Shown here in pieces: positions 27,201-36,035 of a stretch of DNA of 64,000 nucleotides (position 1 is the first letter of the stretch; each line of letters begins with the position of its first letter). The DNA comes from Apostichopus japonicus (taxonomy: Eukaryota > Echinodermata > Holothuroidea > Aspidochirotida > Stichopodidae). Location: the NCBI RefSeq assembly GCF_037975245.1, contig NC_092567.1, forward strand, positions 11,504,376 through 11,568,375. Direction: 5' to 3'. Under the pieces are notes generated by a model. It made no database searches, was not told the origin of the DNA, and was given only the letters and a program-made list of their open reading frames with translations. Position numbers and translations under genes: made by a program.

Positions 27201-30200
27201 TGAGTATTTACAAACCCATTTTTTACCTTCGCCTTGTTTGTTAAACTCTACATTGGATCGTGAGGAGTGGTGCTTTGTTCGGGTTAATTGTCATTTTAGG
27301 GACTTGGCAGAAAATAAGATATATTTCAAATATTTCGCAAAACAAATACTATATCATTGAATGACTTTCCTTCTAATGAATAGCTTTACTCATTGTTTAT
27401 ATATGATATACAGGTTAGCTTTATCATCTGTGTTATTGTCAATGCTTTACGCGTTCAGGTCATTGACAGTGATCGTCTGAAAAATTTACCAAAAATAAAA
27501 TCGGATAAATTTTTGTGAATTGTGATCAGGCAATTGACCGACTCATGGTTCTGCTTTACTTCACAGGTTCTTATTTTGTCTGTTGCCCCAGTCTATTGCT
27601 GGTGAGGATATTCCTTCAATATTGAAGTCAAGGAAAGTGAAAGGTACTTTATGCGAATGCTCAGGTTAACCTCTGTCGATTGATCAATATCGACAGTTGG
27701 TACATTAACGTCATGATCTGATACTGATTACTATTATTACAGCAGCCAATCATTGTAGTCAATAATGTAAATTGTATTACTTATCATTGGTTGCCTGAAG
27801 TTATCATTAAAATAATACATTAAATGTGTGAAACATCAAGCAAAGGATGTATATTTATAGACGATTCTGATATGATGGAGACATCAAGCCTTTTATCTTG
27901 TTTTATATTCAAAATGAAATAAAACTGTTAGCATGCTGCTTATCCACTAAGGAGCCTGTGTAAAAGAATGTAAAAATAAGTTGGCCTGACATATCAATCC
28001 TACAGTAGCAGGAACTTCTTTAGGTAGCATACGCCCATTAAAAGCCCCATTGACTTACACACTAAATCACAAAAGTAATGTGGTCTCTAAGTCTAGATAG
28101 ATGTTTTCACTAGCTACACGCTACCCATCACCAGATAGCTGACATGTTGGCCTATCATGGCACCATCAATTTTCCGTATCATGGCCATGTAGATTTTTTG
28201 CTATCCGAGCCGGAAGTTTTCGTCACTTGTAAACAAACCTCTTCACTCAGTGGTAAACAAATTTCCTACGCTGCTCCTGGGAGGCCTAAAGGGGTCTAAA
28301 ATTGCCTCAATTGACCCAATTTTCTCACTACATGTACTTCCATTCATGCTCTTCAACATGCAAGCCACAAAAAACTAGATTATGATTGATAACAGGTCAC
28401 AAAAGATGTTCTCCTGCTGCTTTTTGGCACTTTTCATGATGGAGAACAATCGAGCGGATTGATATAGACTCTAATAGGAGTATGCCACCTTCAGAGGCTA
28501 AATGAAAAGTATCAGTAACAGAAGGGACAAAAACACACACAGAATGCAAACAGGTTAATGAGCAGGGGGAACACAAAGAGATAGATGTAAGAGGATTAAT
28601 AGACAAGGGATGTAGAGAAGAAAAGAAACCAACAGGGGAAGAGGAGAGGTAGGAGATCCAAAGAGAGGATGAAGGGAACAGGGTAGGGAGTAAACTGGAG
28701 GACACAGACAGAAATGTGTGGAGAAAAAAAAGGGGGTGGAAAAGAGCCACGGGAAGAGGAGTGACAGGGGGGACAAGGGGAGAAGGGGGGGGACAGAAGA
28801 AAAGTTAGTCATGTCCTTCCTGAATGTTGAGCTCATGAGGTTTCGTACCAGGTCAGGACGGCTACCTAAGGAGACAATCCCCTGTTGGGACGTGTTATTC
28901 ATGGTATGGTTGGGAAGTCTTATATTCTAATACATGCTACATGCAGTAATAAGCTTGATACAAGACTGAAGAGAGGTGGTACAGCTGGCTGAGATGTTGT
29001 TGTTTTGACTTCTGTATTCAGAGTGTCTGTCATTGCTAGACAATTATACATACACTAGGTGTCTAAATATAAACATACCACCACAGAGATATGGTGAGGA
29101 ATTAAGAACCAGACTGAATTAGTATTAGATACCCTCAGGATGTTCTACAGTTACAATAATATTATGAAGTGAGGGTAATTTAAGACTGGGAATATCTCCA
29201 GATCAGGGTTAACATGAAATACATCCAGTATGTTACATATGCTGAGCATCAAACATTTGCCTTTTGCATGATACATGACAGTGAAGGGGGACCATGATTT
29301 AATTATAATCTAATGATATGCTTTTCTAAAGAATGTCAGGTTAAATGTTTAAAAGAAATAATGATACACAAACTGGTTTATCCCGTTTCAAAGCTTTCCG
29401 CATAAATGAAAGTTACATTTTTCACTCGATAACAGAACAGAGAATGATGGCAAAACTTGCCCTTCTGCCTTGTTTTGCGCATGTTCTACATGTTAATGTA
29501 ATTATGTAAAATAGCTGGGCGTAGCAGATTCTTGTACAGTCTCTTCACAATAAATTGCTCAAGGCCTATGTGACTGTAGTGTAGTGTAGGTCATTGGGGT
29601 GTCTGGGAGTGAAATATTCATGTTTTATTTTTATTTTGTTAACCATGGCATTGTAACCTCTTTCATTTTAGTCACTTGGTTACCGTACGATAGTGGCAAA
29701 ATTTATGACCTCAACCTTGAATCTGGTCGATGGATGGTGAGTATCAAGAACTTACATGTTTCACTAACCTATTGCTTGACAACTGGTTGTATAATTATCT
29801 GGAAAGAAGTATTAATGTATTCAAAGAATCGGAACTCCCCAACGACTGTTAAGTGATTTTCAAAATGAATCAATTAAAGAAAGGAACAGTTTGACAGGTA
29901 AGATGCATCAATATATTTTGCTCAGATTGTTGAGGTGGACTCACATACTGAATCAAGTAACAAGAAAATTAAACAGAATAACATAATGTCTGTGTAACCT
30001 TACTTTGACCAGTGTTCGTATCGATTGATTGTTTTTCAATTAACAGTTCAGGGGGTATATGGAAAATGTTTAACCGGTTAGTTTTCAGAGTTTCTTGTTG
30101 TGGTCACTCAAGTACATTAAATTAACATTGATTACAGTACCGTCGTGCATCTTGCCTGAAAGTAGTAGATGAAAACCTCATGCAATTATCTTCTGTATAA

Positions 30201-32171
30201 CAGTTGAGTTTTCGAATCCATAATCAATTGCTTCGCACTGTCAGTTACAACTGCTGCGTGTGTGTCCAGTATCGTATAGTCTTTGCATTAACTTTTGATC
30301 AGCGTCAGTCTACGATACCATTACATAAATATCAAAAAGGTTAAGATGCAACAAAGAACAGTTGATAGATCATTCATTCTTGTCACCTTTGCTCCTGTAA
30401 TTACCAGATACATGCTCCTTATTGCAGTTTGAATATTAACGTCATCAGAGTGTCGTCAAAGTGTCACGCGACAGATATTATTTTTATAACTTTGATCCCA
30501 AGCATCTCTGATATTCATCCCAAAGTAACATTTTTCTTTGTAGCATACTTCCTTCTTTGTTTGAATTGAAAAGAAAATTAATTCTTGATTCGCCTCATAA
30601 CTGTTGGAGTGATTTTGTGACGTCATATTGGTAAGCTCATAAACCTTCCTGTTGTATCTAACTTATAGTATGATGATCGTACACTCGATGTGACAGATGC
30701 AGTTTACAGCAAGGAGGTAGGTAGTGAAGTATAATGTATTACAATACACACAGATTCATTGGTTTAATCTCGATGAACATTGTAATGGAGATTGATCATT
30801 AACCTACAAACTAATCTGAACATTTTTTGGTATGTATAGAAATATAATAATGTTTGAAAGGGACGATTAAAAAAAAAGATTGTCGCTGTGTGCACCTTGA
30901 ACACAAAAGAATAGATTACATATCGCAAATAGGAAATGTGGAGTTTTGCTATCTTTTTATAAGTTACATAAGGCTTGCTAATAGATCATAGAAAACATAA
31001 GTGATTCACGGATTCATTAGACATAACAAACATAGCTTCTTAATGTTACTCTATTAACCCATATTACTATGAAAAAGTAAAATTAAGGGTAACATTATGT
31101 TGATTGCTCCATATTTATTAATCTCATTTGATTGACAATGTGATTTCACAAATCCCTAGCAGCCATACTTTTGAAATTTGAATTATTTTGTCATACAATA
31201 AAATTACAGCTATCATTTATGATTGACTTCTTTTATACAGGTTAGCGAATTCCGGGAAGTATGGCAGTAAGTTATTTTTATGTGTATTTTTTCGTACGAT
31301 TGGTGATTTATTGAGTTAACATACACAAATCCCCATCATTACGATAATCCCTGCCTATAGCAAATACCACCCAAATCCCCTGTTTTGACCAAAAATAGGG
31401 GAGATTGAATATCTACCGGAGTTGGTAATGCTATAGCCATACTGAACGCTCTTCTGCAAAATTTCACGATTAAACACACAGTGTATCATTTCAGTGTAAA
31501 GCCAAACTTGTCATCGCACACCAGAAAGTAGTACTGGCCATGAGAGCACTTGTGTTTACAATCATACAGGTGACTGGTCAATTAAATAGGTGCACTCAAG
31601 GATTAATACTTATGGCAGTATTTGGGGTAGTTTATGCTATCAAGTAACAAATTATTCATGCTTGAGTGAATTTGAGGAGGACTGTTTTTCTATAGACAGG
31701 CTTGACCAACAAGGGAGTAGTATACAGTACATTATGCTACTTCAAACCCCCCACCCCCCCCCCCCCTGTGAAGCAGCATGATATATACTACTTATGGGAT
31801 TTAGATAAAGGATACACACTTGTACAGTATGCAGGTTGTGTATATCAAATAAGATGCATTGATGGCCATACGTAATTGATATATATACTTCATATATATA
31901 TATATATATATATATATTACGTAAAAATATCTTTTTAAGAATGAATTATAGATGACGTCGCTGCAGCCTGTTCAATCCAGCAAAGTCAGAACTATGTTTT
32001 ATTGAATAGAATTGGGTAAAACAATGTTAAACTTTATTTGCATTGTAACGTAGATCTATGTTCACATTTTGTTGCAATTTATCTTACTGCAGGGGTACAG
32101 ACTGTCAAAAGGCTAGAGAAAGGAAACTGAAGGTACCCAAAGATGATACACTGACACCACTGCTACAGTAA
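15170..32171 (+). CDS. Membrane-anchored NACHT (NLR-like) receptor gene, 5' end not found
   Basis: Fourteen exons form one open frame of 877 codons plus stop: 15170-15265, 16801-16847, 18023-18056, 18703-20186, 21032-21249, 21966-22042, 22580-22632, 23116-23235, 26844-27052, 27567-27643, 29672-29736, 30669-30716, 31241-31266 and 32093-32171. All have AG acceptors and GT donors, and every junction keeps phase. Order: transmembrane helix, charged linker, NACHT NTPase with a winged-helix-like end, a repeat-type C-terminal module present twice, and a short tail. NACHT proteins are NTP-driven oligomerising sensors, usually cytosolic. Here the helix places the NACHT inside and a missing N-terminus outside. 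The first exon uses one base from an upstream exon that I could not find; the only candidate is the broken Ig exon. No canonical AATAAA follows the stop closely. The gene may be expressed through another first exon, or be losing function at its 5' end. Confidence 0.8.
15490..16560 (+). repeat. 145-bp tandem repeat in intron 1, with a perfect DR1 site
   Basis: About seven diverged units of about 145 bp carry 'TCAAATTGTGAAAACC', 'ACATGATATCTCAAGAA' and 'GAAGCCTATTGTTTTTGGTG'. The GTCAAATT word recurs near 15633, 15778, 15913 and 16069. The unit at 15894-15906 contains the perfect 13-mer AGGTCAAAGGTCA; other units have one-base variants. This is the family of 5617-5972 in the opposite orientation. 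It lies in the intron between the transmembrane exon and the next linker exon. Confidence 0.85.
16801..18056 (+). CDS. Two short juxtamembrane linker exons of the NACHT receptor
   Basis: Exon 16801-16847 (acceptor CCTGCAG, donor GTAAGA) codes FRRSRRKIVEDEE, a basic then acidic juxtamembrane segment. Exon 18023-18056 (acceptor TTGTTTAG, donor GTAAGT) codes MLPKTKTHRTP and ends in phase 1 to join the NACHT exon. The second exon begins exactly with ATG. A transcript starting in the preceding intron could therefore make a protein without the transmembrane helix; this is inference. Confidence 0.7.
17471..17820 (+). repeat. Intronic dispersed repeat, copy 1 of 2
   Basis: This segment of about 350 bp matches 31336-31706 in the same orientation. 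Shared words include GAGTTGGTAATGC, AAAGTAGTACTGGCCAT, GAGCACTTGTGTTT, CAATCATACAGGTGACTGG and GTTTATGCTATCAAGTAAC. Both copies lie in introns of the receptor gene, one before and one after the NACHT and C-terminal exons. The divergence (substitutions and small indels) shows it is not very recent. Confidence 0.85.
18703..20186 (+). CDS. NACHT NTPase exon
   Basis: This single intact exon of 1,484 nt (acceptor TTTCCTACAG, donor GTGAAG) encodes about 495 residues. Walker A GEPGSGKST is at 18933-18959. Walker B with the NLR-type extension, VLVILDGFDE, is at 19161-19190. The sensor-like DVILTTRP is at 19260-19283. The residues FFHKLFCEWYAAHY (about 19800-19840) match the winged-helix/superhelical end of NACHT proteins. 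The exon starts with EEEQFIKELKAKY, and a region of about 70 residues precedes the P-loop. No Death, CARD or Pyrin domain is visible. The last 40 residues (DSQLHQRSTLQVLEFA) are related to the separate exon at 23116-23235. All key nucleotide-binding motifs are present, so ATP or GTP binding is likely. Confidence 0.95.
20325..20352 (-). repeat. tRNA-derived SINE-like B-box remnant
   Basis: On the minus strand the text reads GGTCCGAATCCCGGTGGAGG, close to the RNA polymerase III B box GGTTCGAATCC. No matching A box or complete cloverleaf was recognised, so it is a SINE remnant rather than a tRNA gene. Confidence 0.45.
20544..20918 (-). pseudogene. Non-LTR retrotransposon reverse-transcriptase fragment
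   Basis: A minus-strand frame reads FEKLLRSEIL, then LDKYRFAYRSGRSGGDA, then FMDFSSAFNTI. These match the conserved RT blocks 'Q.AYR.GRS..DA' and 'FVDFSSAFNT' of LINE-type elements. After NTI a frameshift occurs; another frame continues with KLKLFNIFKVWIVYVI and FITGSMAT, resembling the next RT block. No YADD box or endonuclease is present. It is an old 5'- and 3'-truncated insertion in the intron between the NACHT exon and the next exon, antisense to the gene. Confidence 0.85.
21032..22632 (+). CDS. C-terminal module A of the NACHT receptor (three exons)
   Basis: Exon 21032-21249 (ITIACLHLTMAF ... QSVKELS; phase 0 to 2), exon 21966-22042 (77 nt; FSECLLPLSPSQES ... SRKLK; phase 2 to 1) and exon 22580-22632 (IYWRDYGYSLNLHSGDWE; phase 1 to 0). 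Each has a close counterpart in module B with the same phase. The first exon has the Leu-rich alternation of an LRR-like fold, but no clean LxxLxLxxN repeat. The third ends in the motif W....Y.LNL.SG.W. Downstream of NACHT this is the position of the ligand or partner-sensing part in NLR proteins. Confidence 0.7.
23116..29736 (+). CDS. C-terminal module B of the NACHT receptor (four exons)
   Basis: Exon 23116-23235 (40 codons; SKLQQNSTLQLLKNAS) resembles the tail of the NACHT exon. Exon 26844-27052 (IPIFHLELLQSF ... SQRLEKL; 209 nt) resembles exon 21032-21249. Exon 27567-27643 is 77 nt, as in module A, and reads FLFCLLPQSIAGED ... SRKVK. Exon 29672-29736 reads VTWLPYDSGKIYDLNLESG. Phases are 0, 0 to 2, 2 to 1 and 1 to 0, the same as module A. 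The set therefore arose by tandem duplication of a whole exon block. A large intron (23,236-26,843) holds the TIR element at 25,336-26,541. Confidence 0.75.
25336..26541. mobile_element. Non-autonomous DNA element with GTAAGACGGGGTAAAA inverted ends
   Basis: The left end AGTAAGACGGGGTAAAAAAA (from 25339) is matched by its exact reverse complement ending at 26539. The flanks are TATA on both sides, which fits a TA-type target duplication but cannot be separated from the terminal repeat. Inside, the word GGGGTAAAAAAAAACC or its complement recurs at about 25510, 25545, 25565, 26120, 26148, 26488 and 26515. An ORF at 26078-26356 (+) lies inside; it shows no transposase motif that I recognise. Length is about 1.2 kb. 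It sits in the intron before exon 26844. Confidence 0.8.
27644..28540. other. Intronic stretch, nothing identified
   Basis: This is part of the intron between exons 27567-27643 and 29672-29736. No coding, repeat or regulatory element was recognised. Confidence 0.4.
28540..28800 (+). repeat. Purine-rich tract
   Basis: The plus strand is nearly all A and G for about 250 bp, with runs such as GGAAGAGGAGAGGTAGGAG and AGGGGAGAAGGGGGGGGA. Such mirror-like purine tracts can form triplex or G-quadruplex DNA. The apparent Pro/Ser/Leu-rich ORFs on the minus strand are by-products of this composition. Confidence 0.8.
30618..30625. promoter_or_regulatory. CRE-type palindrome TGACGTCA (intronic)
   Basis: This is a perfect TGACGTCA, the CREB/ATF consensus. 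It lies 44 bp before exon 30669-30716 of the receptor gene. Function is unproven; a single 8-mer can occur by chance. Confidence 0.3.
30669..32171 (+). CDS. C-terminal tail exons of the NACHT receptor
   Basis: Three small exons close the gene. Exon 30669-30716 codes YDDRTLDVTDAVYSKE, exon 31241-31266 codes VSEFREVW, and exon 32093-32171 codes GTDCQKARERKLKVPK and then DDTLTPLLQ before the stop TAA at 32169-32171. The tail is hydrophilic with mixed charge, and no known signalling motif was recognised. Junctions keep phase (0, 0, 2). Confidence 0.7.
31336..31706 (+). repeat. Intronic dispersed repeat, copy 2 of 2
   Basis: This copy is homologous to 17471-17820 (see that entry). Here it lies in the last intron of the receptor gene, and shared words end with TTTTTCTATAGACAGGCTTGAC. 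A polypurine/polypyrimidine stretch ACCCCCCACCCCCCCCCC follows at about 31747. Confidence 0.85.
31893..31919. repeat. (TA)n microsatellite
   Basis: A simple AT dinucleotide run in the last intron of the receptor gene. Confidence 0.9.
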
Positions 32172-32256
32172 CTGCCACATCAGTATAAATCAGCCACGTT
32201 ACTGCCACCTCAGTATAAATCAGCCACCAAACTGCCAGATCAGTATAAATCAGTAC
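32168..32256 (+). repeat. 30-bp tandem repeat starting at the receptor stop codon
   Basis: The unit ACTGCCACATCAGTATAAATCAGCCAC (27-30 bp) occurs three times in a row with minor changes. The first copy overlaps the TAA stop of the receptor frame. It would form the start of the 3' UTR. Each unit carries TATAAAT. Confidence 0.8.
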
Positions 32257-32431
32257 AGGTATCAACGACGATCTTATAACATTGGTACTGAATGAACAAT
32301 TGAAGTTTATGAAAAAAATAAGTGCAACATTCTTGGATTGGATTAAGTAGGTATAATGTTCAAGTACATTGAGTAACAAAACTATAACACATGCTCATTT
32401 TGATGGAAAAGACCAAATAACAATTTTTATG

Positions 32432-32500
32432 GAACGGATTTGAACCAGTCACCTCAGCATCACAACTCCTGCGATATAGAAACTGAGGTACCCTGCCTTA
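32432..32500 (-). repeat. tRNA-derived SINE-like fragment
   Basis: The minus strand reads GGGTACCTCAGTTTC, then an anticodon-arm-like middle, then GGTTCAAATCC, a perfect pol III B box. The D-arm-like segment is degenerate and there is no complete acceptor stem, so this is read as a SINE head rather than a tRNA gene. Confidence 0.5.
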
Positions 32501-32706
32501 ATTTTTCAATGATTCCTATATTGAAATTTCTTCTGGGGTCGCTAGTCAGAAGCTATGCATTGAAAAACCGCCCTTTAGTATGAAAGCATTTCATTTTTCG
32601 TCACTGCCCACTTCTTCACCTTTCAAGGTGATTAGTCTGGAACGTTAGCCTGTGTTTTGCGTAATTTATTCGCCAAGCCTAGCAAAGGAAAAAAAGCGTG
32701 GAAAAG

Positions 32707-32809
32707 TCACTTGCTCAGCTCAAATTTCCTTTGATCTACTGCGAGAGCCTATTAACATGCTCGAGGCAGGTAAACTGTAATGGCAGTTGTATTAAAGGGC
32801 GCATTTTCA
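32707..32809 (+). repeat. Dispersed repeat, copy 2
   Basis: This copy is homologous to 3574-3672, the spacer of the large inverted repeat. Here no inverted AT-rich arms accompany it, so the shared unit is separate from the arms. Confidence 0.7.
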
Positions 32810-35290
32810 AATGGATACCTTGCATATCGTGTGGCCATGCAGGAATCATGCCCATTTTCATTCGATATAACCATTGCTTACAATTTTGCAGTTCAAAATT
32901 TTGTTTTAAGTTATTTACCAATGCACTGAATGACATTACATTGAAATTTTCAGTTCCACTCTTTATATGTACGTAACTTACACTCTTTACATATGTAACT
33001 TAAGTAAAGAAGGGTATAAAGAATAACATTAAACGTTTGCCATGTGGTACATAAAATTAAACTATTACGTCATTACCAACAACTATATTGATGTGGTGGA
33101 GACTTGATTACAACATAGCTTATTCGAGGTCTTATTGTAGGGAAAAATTATCAAGAAGAGAAGAATCCATTATCAACTACTTAGAAATGGTAAAGAGATC
33201 AAACCATTTAAATATAACAAGTCTCAAGCAGAGAATTAAGCAGCTGAGCACGTTTATGACTGATACAATTTGACTTGTGATATAATTCTTATGAATCTCA
33301 TGAAAGTTGGAAGGTAGAACTTTTTTATACTGTTTAAGCATAAATGTACCAAACTCACTTTATATTCGCATTGTCGAATTTCAAAAAATCCCCCAAGAAA
33401 CTACAATATTACATCTGGAATAACACTCACAAACACAAAACACAAAATGTTACCTCAATTTGTTAACATGTTTACAATTATGTTTGTTTTTGTTAGTAGT
33501 AGGCCATATGAAGCTTTTCAGCATTTAGCATATTCTTTTGGTCCATGAACTGATAGATATTCTCTATTAACCATGGCAGGCCTTTTGTGCCAACTTATTG
33601 TGCCGTGAAAAGTCATCATTTTGTTTCACAATGACTTTCTGGTTCTGATATCAAATCCCTACCCTTTAGAAAAAATGCATTGGTTTACGTTCATTTTGTC
33701 TTTACTTGTAATCAATTTTGATATTTGAGGCAATTTACTATAATTGCCAATGCAGTTATATATTGTATATTAACACTTCATGAGATCTCTCTTGCATCTA
33801 CTATTGTTATATACACTTTTTTACATTCCTTTTAAGAGAATGTCATATTGTAGCCTGCAATACATTTAAGTCCGTAAAAGGTAACTTCGTTTGCTGAATC
33901 CTTGGAACTTATTAACTCCAGTTTTTAACTTTGGATTTAATGAACAGGCTGGGAATTTGAATTTTGTAACACCTACATTTTAGTCGTTCAGAACAATGGT
34001 ACTCTAGGCAAATAGTTTTAATGTCAGGAAACATGCGTGTACTTTAGAGTGAGCTTACTGGAAACATCTTGACTTCACTTGTGATTGGTTCTTTGAAGTA
34101 TTTAATTAATTACAGCAATAGTAATATTTTTAAAGTGTTGATGTTTTCCAGTATGTTTTATAATAATCTTTTTTTACATGACCACATTGTAAGTTACCTG
34201 AGAGAACTCATTTTTTTCTTCAAATCACTTATTCAGGAATATGGGAGAATAAGTAAAGATAATTATCTTGAGCTTTTTAATCATTTATTTGAGTTATTGA
34301 AACTGATTTGAAGGCTTCCTAGCCTAACCGTTACTAAATCTCAATGCAAGATCAGTATTCCCTATCTGCTTACCCACGCTACTCTATGCTATCGGGAGTA
34401 CCATCTCTTAATCTGACAAAGAACGGCTAATTAAAAGTAAGGCCTTTAGCATGAGTGCAAATGATTTAGTGAGGAAATAAGGAGGATGTGAAAGTTCACC
34501 AGTCATGTACGTGGTAGTCATGATGGACTGGTCTCATTGATCCAAATTTAGATAAATTGGACGAGATCAATTCAAGGATCAACCTGATCAATACTATAAC
34601 AGAGATTCCCAAGTCATAGACACTCATGTTAATTTGTCCTGACTCCCAAACTTAAAGCTTGAATTCTAGCTGAACAAAATACTTGGTCGAGTTACAACTC
34701 TTATAACCATTTCAGTACTTCTTTTTGTGGAATTGTTATAATTATGCGTAAGAAAATACACACAACAGCCTCCTAGACTAACCAAAGTCCTGATATATTT
34801 CAATTTGGGCACTTTATACAGATAACCAGTGACAGGTCAAATTGAGTAACGGATACTTAGTTATAATGTCACCTATAATTGGATGGTCTAGGTATAGATT
34901 ATGTAAACCTACTGGCAACTTAATTCAGTTAACAAATGGACACCTGCTTTGGTGGTTTATTGAATATTAGGATATAAAAATTTTACTTTGATCAAGGTAC
35001 TCACCGACGAGAGAAAGTACTTCTTTCTGAAAGGACCGGATGGCTAGAAATATATCTGATGGTGACATCTATAGGGGAAGGGGAGGGGGAGGGAGGAAGA
35101 GATATAGTACGAAAAGAGAAGACAAAAACTCATTTCTCCTCTTGTATTGTGTTCCCGAAAGCGAGCTCTCGCAGAGCTTTTGACAGGGGCGGCGATTTGT
35201 TTCAAATATTGGGAAGGGGGGGGGGGGGGGGACATTTGCTTGGGTGCAGGCGCTTAGCAACTTTCATCCCCAAAATTGTTAGCATAAATC
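32810..35290. other. Intergenic stretch, nothing identified
   Basis: No exon or mobile-element end is recognised. Weak AT-rich ORFs at 33088-33273 and 34069-34311 lack splice signals and domain features. A G-run of about 20 lies at 35213-35231. Confidence 0.4.
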
Positions 35291-35293
35291 GTG

Positions 35294-35298
<5 letters not shown>

Positions 35299-35380
<82 letters not shown>

Positions 35381-35390
35381 ATTTATATAA
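35299..35390. repeat. (TA)n microsatellite
   Basis: About 90 bp of nearly pure AT dinucleotides, with two TTTAT interruptions. Confidence 0.95.
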
Positions 35391-35860
35391 AGTGCACATT
35401 AGGTGCCCATTGCATATTAAAAATTGCTACCTTAGAGGGACAGTAACGTTAGGGGAACATATTCGTGTTCCCCTAATGTTTAAGGGTATGTCCATTCTGT
35501 TATGAGGGCTTCGGTGTACAGGTAATTAGTACCCATTGATCGTGGATGCTGCCCTCTACACTCCTTTATTTTGATTGGACGATTATACATCTGAATGGAC
35601 ATTTATAGCTTGGCAATTTTTGTAGTAGTATATGTGACCTGTGCAAAATTTAGCTATTAGGGACCCATCAAGATATATCTCGTTTATTTTATCGTCCTAT
35701 CGGTATATGTTTTACTATCGATGCTCTTTTAATGCTGGTAAAACTGACCAATGGAACTGTGACCTTGAAAGTCACAATTTCGATCCCTATCCCTTTCGGT
35801 GATACATATACTGATATCCATGTTCATATTGACGCATTTTCTTTTGGTATACAAGTCTTG

Positions 35861-35868
35861 TGACGTCA
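35861..35868. promoter_or_regulatory. CRE site in the likely promoter of the small basic protein gene
   Basis: A perfect TGACGTCA lies 168 bp before the ATG at 36036, followed by a short CpG-bearing stretch (ACCGCGC). Position just upstream of a first exon fits a CREB/ATF promoter element. The transcription start itself cannot be seen. Confidence 0.45.
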
Positions 35869-36035
35869 TCACCGCGCAATGTCGCTAAGTGTAATGTAGA
35901 GCTCATATGGACGTGTGTACAGTGTGGTAAACATGTTGTCCGTATGGCCGCAAGTTTTCACACTGTATGCAAGCAAGAACGGTAAACCTAACTTTTGTTC
36001 GCGAATCGGCGCGGTATCCATGTTGCACTATCAAA

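Noticed and set aside
28397-28902. Two minus-strand Ser/Pro/Leu-rich open frames of over 110 codons
   Set aside because: They read the complement of a purine-rich tract; composition is extreme and no domain is seen.
32432-32500. Possible tRNA gene on the minus strand
   Set aside because: There is a good B box, but the D arm is degenerate and the acceptor stem does not pair; read as a SINE fragment.
35296-35505. Open frame through the (TA)n run giving Tyr-Ile repeats
   Set aside because: It is a consequence of the dinucleotide repeat; no start context, splice sites or domain. The same applies to 49162-49362 and 51886-52300.
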